Shown one piece after another: positions 7,303 through 10,493 of a stretch of 10,493 nucleotides of DNA. Both the position numbers and the translations under genes were made by a program. The notes below the pieces were generated by a model that was not told the origin of the DNA, searched no databases, and was given only the letters and a program-made list of their open reading frames with translations. The DNA lies in the NCBI GenBank assembly GCA_937988865.1, contig CALKHV010000089.1, positions 1 to 10,493 on the forward strand, read 5' to 3'. Source of the DNA: an uncultured Propionibacteriaceae bacterium (GTDB taxonomy: Bacteria > Actinomycetota > Actinomycetes > Propionibacteriales > Propionibacteriaceae). Each line of letters opens with the position of its first letter. The stretch's first letter is position 1.

Positions 7303-7779
7303 CTACCCCAGGTGCCCTCTGCGCTCGGCGATGACGCGGCGCAAATGCGAGGACGATGTGTCGGGCGTGTAGGGGAGGTAGTGGACCTCGACCCCGATGG
7401 ACGCCATGTCGGCCTCGAGGCGGTCACCCTTCGGCGTGCCCTGCCAGTCGGTGCCCTTGAAGATCACGTCGAAGCCGACGAGCTTCCACACCTCGATCTT
7501 GTGGCTCGAATGATCGATGACGACCTCGTCGACGATGCCGATGCTCTCGACGATGGCGAGGCGCTCGTCGAGCGGGACGATCGGGAAGCGCCCCTTGGCC
7601 TCGAACAGGGCTTCGTCGGTGACGACGCCGACGACCAGCCGGTCGACGAAGGGACGGGCGTGGCGGAGCAGGTTCAAGTGCCCGATGTGGAACATGTCCC
7701 AGCCGCCGGGCACGTAGCCGATGGCATGGTGGGCGGCGGACGGATCGGGTGTTTCGGGGGAGAGGTCAGGCAGCTGCAT
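7303..7779 (-). CDS. TagD-like nucleotidyltransferase (cytidylyltransferase family)
   Basis: This 158-residue cytoplasmic enzyme has the HxGH nucleotidyltransferase signature: GYVPGGWDMFHIGHLNLLRHA, with HIGH at residues 31-34. It continues with VVGVVTDE (49-56), FPIVPLDERLAIV (65-77), FKGTDWQGTPKG (107-118) and YTPDTSSSHLR (137-147), which corresponds to the RTEGISTT segment of glycerol-3-phosphate cytidylyltransferases. Family members join CTP or ATP to a phosphorylated polyol or sugar, producing for example CDP-glycerol. A 17-residue N-terminal extension precedes the domain. ATG 7779 lies within the end of the upstream paralogue (14-nt overlap) and has GGAGG close before it; longer in-frame starts add Arg/Ser-rich sequence that looks non-coding. 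Operon position suggests it activates a building block or substituent for the surface glycan, but no CDP-glycerol transferase is in the window, so the substrate is open. Confidence 0.85.
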   Translation of the reverse strand: MQLPDLSPETPDPSAAHHAIGYVPGGWDMFHIGHLNLLRHARPFVDRLVVGVVTDEALFEAKGRFPIVPLDERLAIVESIGIVDEVVIDHSSHKIEVWKLVGFDVIFKGTDWQGTPKGDRLEADMASIGVEVHYLPYTPDTSSSHLRRVIAERRGHLG

Positions 7780-8140
7780 GACCCTCCACAGGACCGCCGA
7801 GGGCCTCGCGCAGGGTCGCGCTCGCGGTGTCGAGGGCAGGCACGAGAACCTCGTGGACGCCCTCAGCGAAGGCCAGACCGAACACGATCGTGTCGTGATC
7901 GAGGCCCGGCAGCGTGTCGGCGTCGATGACGATCGCACGATCGACACCGCGCACGGCCTGCATGATCTCCAGGCGCTCGGCCAGCGGAATGACGGGCGGC
8001 CAACCCGTTCGAGCCTCGACATCGTCGTCGCTCAGCACTCCGGCGACCACGGTGTCACAGCGCTGCTCGACCTGGCGGAGAAGGTCGAGATCGCGCACGT
8101 TGTACAAATCGAAACTGCATACCAACAACCCAACGGACAT
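7766..8140 (-). CDS. Degenerate nucleotidyltransferase paralogue lacking the HxGH motif
   Basis: This 124-residue protein aligns by eye with the gene downstream: CSFDLYNVRDLDLLRQVEQRCDTVVAGVLSD-type sequence here versus GGWDMFHIGHLNLLRHA plus VVGVVTDE there. The PVIPLAERLEIMQAVRGVDRAIVID run here matches FPIVPLDERLAIVESIGIVDEVVID there. The catalytic HIGH is replaced by NVRD (14-17), and the C-terminal KGTDW and SSS segments are absent or unrecognisable. The fold may persist while catalysis is lost, so a regulatory or partner role for the active copy is possible; a different reaction cannot be excluded. ATG 8140 has a G-rich GGGGGAA about 8 nt upstream; a GTG at 8188 overlaps its only Shine-Dalgarno-like sequence and is less likely. 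It is the first gene of the leftward operon. The open frame and conserved hydrophobic pattern argue against a dead pseudogene. Confidence 0.75.
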   Translation of the reverse strand: MSVGLLVCSFDLYNVRDLDLLRQVEQRCDTVVAGVLSDDDVEARTGWPPVIPLAERLEIMQAVRGVDRAIVIDADTLPGLDHDTIVFGLAFAEGVHEVLVPALDTASATLREALGGPVEGHAAA

Positions 8141-8248
8141 GGTCAGAATTCCCCCGAATCTGCTCGTCGGCGCCAGGTGTGTCGTCACTCCTTGTGGATG
8201 TGTCTAGGACTATCGTCCTCCCGCACCTGTGGGCGCCGCAACTCCCAG

Positions 8249-8254
8249 TGTCAA
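8249..8254 (-). promoter_or_regulatory. Possible -35 hexamer upstream of the leftward glycan operon
   Basis: The minus strand reads TTGACA here, 8 nt downstream of the 8263-8278 dyad. No convincing TAnnnT lies 16-19 nt beyond it. It is about 110 nt from the ATG at 8140. A small dyad AGGAC-TATC-GTCCT (8206-8219) lies between. This gap (8141-8307) must hold the operon promoter unless transcription reads through from the MBL gene. Confidence 0.3.
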
Positions 8255-8262
8255 TGGTCGAG

Positions 8263-8278
8263 GGTTGATCCGACAACT
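8263..8278. promoter_or_regulatory. MarR operator candidate upstream of the glycan operon
   Basis: GGTTGATCCGACAACT contains the dyad GTTG-N6-CAAC. It matches 14 of 16 bases of the site in front of the marR-like gene (9773-9788), including five of the six spacer bases. A second nested dyad, GGTTGA (8263-8268) / TCAACC (8280-8285), surrounds it. It sits 123 bp upstream of the first glycan-operon start and 30 bp after the MBL stop, so control of the leftward operon is the natural reading. Confidence 0.5.
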
Positions 8279-8307
8279 CTCAACCGGTCTCACGCATCGG
8301 CGAAGCC

Positions 8308-9111
8308 TCAGGAGTTCGGGGTTTGTGCTCTTCTCAGGAGCTCGGGGTCATGGGCGTTGACCATGACGAGGTCAGACTCGGGGTAGGCCCAGAGTTCGGC
8401 GAGGGTGTGGTGATTGGCCTTGACCTGCGTCCAGTCAGAGGCCAACGCGCGTTCGGAGGCTGCGAGGGCGAACGGTGCCTGGCCGCCGTCGATCTGGTGG
8501 CGGTGGTAGAAGGCGTCACCGACGTGGAGGACCCAATGGTCGCCCGCGTCGACAGCGACGGCGGCGTGGCCGCGGGTGTGGCCGGGAAGGCCGATGAGGA
8601 CGATGCCGGGGGCGATGTCGTCGAGTTCGGTGGCGGACGAGAAGCCGCGCCAGTCGTCGCCGTCGGTGAGGGGGTGGGGGACGAGGGGGTTGTTGTCTGT
8701 GTTCTTGTTGTCGAGTCTTGCGTGGGAATAGCGGTTGGCTTCGCGGCGGCCGTGGGGGGTGGTGACGGCGTCCCGTTCGGTTGAACTGAGGTGGACGCGG
8801 GCCCACGGGAAGTCGGACAGGCCGCTGGTGTGGTCGATGTCGAAGTGGGTGAGGACGATGTCGCGGACGTCGTGCGGGTCGTGGCCGAGGGCCTGGATCT
8901 GCGAGATCGCGGCCTCGGCGATGTCGAAGTCGGGACGCATGAGTCGGCGGCCGGAGCCGAAGCCGGTGGGGTCGGCGATGTCGCGGAGGCCGATGCCGGC
9001 GTCCACGAGGGTGAGGGAGGTGCCGGTCTCGATCAGGAGGACGTGGCAGACCAGCGTCTCGCGGGTGAGGCGGGGACGCATGGTGCCGCAGTTGAGGTGA
9101 TGGACCAGCAT
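8308..9111 (-). CDS. MBL-fold metallo-hydrolase (lactonase-like)
   Basis: This 267-residue protein has the metallo-beta-lactamase fold with a likely two-metal site. THFDIDHTSG (88-97) is the first metal motif, here HxDxDH rather than the common HxHxDH, a variant I recall from a subgroup of MBL proteins. LPGHTRGH (175-182) supplies His178, HVGDAFYH (196-203) supplies the bridging Asp199, and NAHD (252-255) the final His. LIETGTSLTLVDAGIG (26-41) is the usual N-terminal strand pair. Length and layout resemble N-acyl-homoserine lactonases and related lactone or ester hydrolases, but substrate cannot be assigned. No signal peptide is seen, so it is probably cytoplasmic. ATG 9111 has GGGAG 6 nt upstream. 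It lies 63 nt downstream of the marR-like gene on the same strand, with a long hairpin between, and the pair probably forms one transcription unit. The regulator may respond to a compound the hydrolase degrades (inference). Confidence 0.92.
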   Translation of the reverse strand: MLVHHLNCGTMRPRLTRETLVCHVLLIETGTSLTLVDAGIGLRDIADPTGFGSGRRLMRPDFDIAEAAISQIQALGHDPHDVRDIVLTHFDIDHTSGLSDFPWARVHLSSTERDAVTTPHGRREANRYSHARLDNKNTDNNPLVPHPLTDGDDWRGFSSATELDDIAPGIVLIGLPGHTRGHAAVAVDAGDHWVLHVGDAFYHRHQIDGGQAPFALAASERALASDWTQVKANHHTLAELWAYPESDLVMVNAHDPELLRRAQTPNS

Positions 9112-9131
9112 GGCCTGCTCCCGGGGTGGTC

Positions 9132-9171
9132 GGGCCTTCGCACGACGTCGTCGTCGTGGGAGGAAAGGCCC
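9132..9171. other. Long two-part hairpin between marR-like and MBL genes
   Basis: The outer stem GGGCCTT (9132-9138) pairs with AAGGCCC (9165-9171). The inner stem CACGACG (9141-9147) pairs with CGTCGTG (9152-9158) around a 4-nt loop. It fills most of the 63-nt gap on the leftward transcript, with no T-run after it. It may be an attenuator or an RNA-processing site setting the ratio of regulator to hydrolase mRNA. Confidence 0.5.
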
Positions 9172-9174
9172 AAC

Positions 9175-9762
9175 CTAGCGCGCGGCGGGGGTGCTGTTGG
9201 GGTTCTGGGTGTGGTTGTCGGTGTGGTTGTCGGTGTGGTGTTCGGTGTGGTGTTCGGTGTGGTTCGTGACGCGTTCTGTGACGCGTGCGGCGGCTTCGGC
9301 GGCGTCCGGGTTGATCTGCCTGAGGACGAGGTCGGCGATGGCCTCGAGTTGGGCGATCTGCCTGGGGGTGAGGGGGTCGATGACGAGGTCACGGACGGCC
9401 TGGACGTGGCCGGGGGCGGCCTCGACGACCTTGTGCCAGCCGGCCTCGGTGAGCTGGGTGCGGGTGGCGCGGCGGTCGTCCTCGCAGGTGAAGCGGGTGA
9501 CGAGGTCGCGGTCTTCGAGGCGCTTCACGACGTGGGAGAGGCGCGAGAGCGTGGCGCTGGTCGAGGCGGCGAGCTGGGTCATGCGCAGGGTGTGGTCGGG
9601 GGCCTCGGAGAGCATGGAGAGCACCCAGTACTCGAAATGGGAGAGGTCGGAGTCGCGCTTGAGCTGGGTTTCGAGCGCGCCGGGGAGCAGCTCGACCACG
9701 GACGCGAGCCTGACCCACATCGCGCGTTCGTCGTCGTTCAACCAGGTGACCATGGGGTTCAT
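9175..9762 (-). CDS. MarR-family transcriptional regulator with histidine-rich repeat tail
   Basis: This 195-residue winged-helix regulator should bind DNA as a dimer and respond to a small ligand. SHFEYWVLSMLSEAP (41-55) leads into the helix-turn-helix: MTQLAASTSATLSRLSHVVKRLEDRDLVTR spans 61-90, followed by the wing CEDDRRATRTQLTEAG (93-108). Helices to about 160 complete the dimer domain. MarR proteins are usually 140-160 residues; the extra tail (167-186) is five tetrapeptides, NHTE-HHTE-HHTD-NHTD-NHTQ, with seven histidines, suggesting metal binding or a disordered tag. ATG 9762 is the first ATG and lacks a ribosome binding site; TATCAG about 7 nt before it could be a -10 for a leaderless transcript. 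An in-frame TTG (9786) would place the start within the palindrome. The dyad upstream (9772-9789) is a likely autoregulatory site. The gene heads a unit with the MBL hydrolase. Confidence 0.93.
   Translation of the reverse strand: MNPMVTWLNDDERAMWVRLASVVELLPGALETQLKRDSDLSHFEYWVLSMLSEAPDHTLRMTQLAASTSATLSRLSHVVKRLEDRDLVTRFTCEDDRRATRTQLTEAGWHKVVEAAPGHVQAVRDLVIDPLTPRQIAQLEAIADLVLRQINPDAAEAAARVTERVTNHTEHHTEHHTDNHTDNHTQNPNSTPAAR
9205..9264. repeat. Five-copy 12-bp tandem repeat within the marR-like gene
   Basis: On the plus strand units of the type GTGTGGTTGTCG / GTGTGGTGTTCG are repeated in register with the codons, giving the tetrapeptide [N/H]HT[E/D/Q] five times. Twelve-base units keep the frame, so copy number could change without breaking the gene. 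Confidence 0.85.
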
Positions 9763-9771
9763 GATAGCTGA

Positions 9772-9789
9772 TAGTTGATGCGACAACTA
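9772..9789. promoter_or_regulatory. MarR autoregulatory operator candidate
   Basis: TAGTTG-ATGCGA-CAACTA is a perfect 6-bp dyad with a 6-bp spacer, 10 bp upstream of the marR-like ATG. Size and placement fit MarR-family operators. A GATAG direct repeat (9764-9768 and 9770-9774) adjoins it. The near-identical site at 8263-8278 supports a shared regulator. Confidence 0.6.
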
Positions 9790-10006
9790 CATCGAGCTTG
9801 TTCGTTGGGCGTCAGGTTGGTTGAAGGGTCAAGCGCTCCTGTCTGCGTGGAGTGGCGATGCAGTGGGGCAGTCGCCTGGGGTGCGACCAGGGGGCGCTGG
9901 TGCCGGACCGGGTGGGTGGTTCTCGACCACGGGGGTCCGGTCTGCGACGCCGGTGCGTCGCCTGGTGCCGCTGATCGTCGTCGCCTGAGAGTGACGCTCG
10001 GCGATT
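9790..10006. other. Non-coding stretch with two adjacent hairpins
   Basis: No convincing gene is seen between the marR-like operator and the repeat pair. Two structured elements lie side by side. In 9903-9940, CCGGACC pairs with GGTCCGG outside GTGGT-tctcg-ACCAC. In 9944-9961, GCGACGC-CGGT-GCGTCGC is a perfect 7-bp stem with a tetraloop. No T-run follows on either strand. They could insulate the divergent units or be a structured RNA. From about 9939 rightward the sequence resembles 10143-10209, so the repeat unit probably begins here. Confidence 0.45.
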
Positions 10007-10138
10007 GCTCCAGTTTTGTCATAGGCCCTGGTTACGATCAGAACATACGTTCGATGGTTCGTTCAGTGATACCGAGGGGGTGGTGATGGTGGTGATCGTG
10101 ATGATGGGGTGGGTGGACGCGTGTCTGGCGTCGCGGCC
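10007..10138 (+). repeat. Tandem duplication, copy 1 (control region plus 5' coding fragment)
   Basis: This copy matches 10210-10347 base for base over long runs, including 28 identical bases at 10031-10058. The offset is 203 bp in the control region and 209 bp in the coding part, because copy 2 has 6 extra bases (two codons). Weaker similarity extends left to about 9939 and in the same way to about 10143 before copy 2, so the unit is about 205 bp. Confidence 0.8.
10039..10054. promoter_or_regulatory. SOS-box-like LexA site, copy 1
   Basis: CAGAACATACGTTCGA matches the actinobacterial SOS box TCGAAC-N4-GTTCGA at 10 of 12 specified positions; the two outermost left bases differ. TACGAT (10033-10038) just before it fits a -10 hexamer, placing the box across the transcription start, a suitable place for repression. 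Confidence 0.5.
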
Positions 10139-10289
10139 TGATCCGTCTGCGACGCGGGGGGGTGGCCCGATCCTCGATCGTCATCCCCTACGAGTGGTGG
10201 TCGACGGTCGCTCCAGTTCTGTCATACCCGCTCGTTACGATCAGAACATACGTTCGATGGTCGGTTCGATGATGGTGAGGGGGTGGTGA
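10083..10289 (+). pseudogene. Truncated 5' remnant of the duplicated gene
   Basis: From GTG 10083 the frame gives a Val/Met-rich start and then GWVDACLASRPDPS, matching GWVEACLASRPGLS in the next copy. After about 21 codons the match ends and the frame runs on through the control region of copy 2 to TGA at 10287-10289, four bases into the next frame. The first half shows in-frame codon differences and a two-codon indel, as expected of once-coding sequence. It could still yield a 68-residue peptide, but its second half is translated regulatory DNA. Confidence 0.5.
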
Positions 10290-10347
10290 CGGTGGGCGCG
10301 TTGGTGTCGGTGACGGGGTGGGTGGAGGCGTGTCTGGCGTCGCGGCC
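10210..10347 (+). repeat. Tandem duplication, copy 2 (control region plus intact 5' coding start)
   Basis: Partner of 10007-10138. It carries the same CTCCAGTT element, TACGAT (10236-10241), SOS-like box, G-rich ribosome binding site (10277-10283) and start codons. Its coding part stays open beyond the repeat. Confidence 0.8.
10242..10257. promoter_or_regulatory. SOS-box-like LexA site, copy 2
   Basis: Identical 16-mer to copy 1 (CAGAACATACGTTCGA), with TACGAT directly before it. It lies 29-35 bp ahead of the first GTG starts of the open frame to the right. LexA control is known for several mycobacterial 13E12-repeat genes; applying that here is inference. Confidence 0.5.
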
Positions 10348-10493
10348 GGGCCTGTCGTTGGGGTTGGGCGTGTCATCGGTCTCGGAGGTGGAGGCGGCCG
10401 GGGTCCGGATGTCGGTGGCCCTGTGGACCGACTCGCGTCCGGCGTCACCTGGCGCAGGCTCCGGCGCTCCTGTCCGTCGCTCGGGTCTCCATC
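10286..10493 (+). CDS. N-terminus of an unidentified protein, possibly 13E12/DUF222-HNH family
   Basis: The frame is open to the right edge, giving about 69 residues. GTG codons at 10286, 10292 and 10307 are all possible starts; 10292 has the G-run (10277-10283) at the best spacing of 8 nt. The visible part reads GWVEACLASRPGLSLGLG, then SEVEAAGVRMSVALWTDSRP, then Pro/Ser/Gly/Arg-rich sequence. There is no signal peptide and no recognisable motif. Evidence for coding is the in-frame conservation with the upstream remnant and the ribosome binding site. The SOS-like box and tandem duplication recall 13E12-repeat (DUF222 plus C-terminal HNH nuclease) genes, which are multi-copy in actinobacteria, but the diagnostic domains would lie outside the window. 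Confidence 0.42.
   Translation, partial: MTVGALVSVTGWVEACLASRPGLSLGLGVSSVSEVEAAGVRMSVALWTDSRPASPGAGSGAPVRRSGLH

Noticed and set aside
7780..8022. N-terminal extension of the TagD-like gene
   Set aside because: The frame is open, but the product is Arg/Ser/Pro-rich and overlaps the in-frame conserved paralogue; ATG 7779 has its own ribosome binding site.
9205..9264. Possible CRISPR-like repeats
   Set aside because: Units are 12 bp with no spacers and lie in frame inside a coding gene.
8791..9771. 326-codon plus-strand frame
   Set aside because: Antisense to the MBL and marR-like genes, both of which show complete family motifs; the Gly/Val/Glu-rich product has none.
10188..10448. 86-codon Pro/Thr-rich frame on the minus strand
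   Set aside because: Opposite the duplicated control region and coding start; extreme composition and no ribosome binding site.

Overview
The window is GC-rich with GTG and TTG start codons and a fused RmlC-RmlD gene. These point to a high-GC actinobacterium; a propionibacterial-type genome is plausible, but nothing here fixes the species. No rRNA, tRNA, CRISPR array or insertion sequence was seen.

Positions 1-8140 form a cell-surface polysaccharide locus. A FlaA1/CapD-like nucleotide-sugar dehydratase/epimerase (minus, cut by the left edge) and rmlCD (plus) diverge from a 250-bp control region rich in GGTT/AACC palindromes. rmlCD converges on a minus-strand polyprenyl glycosylphosphotransferase, and both stop codons lie inside a short triple repeat. 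Upstream of that on the minus strand are a two-domain GT2-GT4 glycosyltransferase, a DUF1972/GT4 rhamnosyltransferase-like enzyme, a TagD-like nucleotidyltransferase and its degenerate paralogue. These four are closely packed (14-nt and 4-nt overlaps, one 62-nt gap) and look like one operon read leftward from about 8140. The inferred pathway: RmlCD completes dTDP-L-rhamnose, the glycosylphosphotransferase loads the first sugar on undecaprenyl phosphate, and the glycosyltransferases extend the unit. RmlA, RmlB, flippase and polymerase are not in the window.

Positions 8308-9762 hold a likely two-gene unit on the minus strand: a MarR-family regulator with an unusual histidine-rich repeat tail, then an MBL-fold hydrolase. 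Near-identical 16-bp dyads (14/16 bases shared) lie just upstream of marR and just upstream of the polysaccharide operon. This suggests that the MarR protein controls itself and the glycan genes.

Positions 9763-10493 start with non-coding, hairpin-rich sequence. Two tandem copies of a roughly 205-bp unit follow. Each carries a TACGAT -10-like hexamer, an SOS-box-like GAAC-N4-GTTC dyad, a ribosome binding site and about 20 start-proximal codons. The first copy is a truncated remnant; the second opens a reading frame that leaves the right edge. By analogy with SOS-box-preceded 13E12-repeat (DUF222/HNH) genes, the frame may belong to that family, but the visible residues do not prove it.
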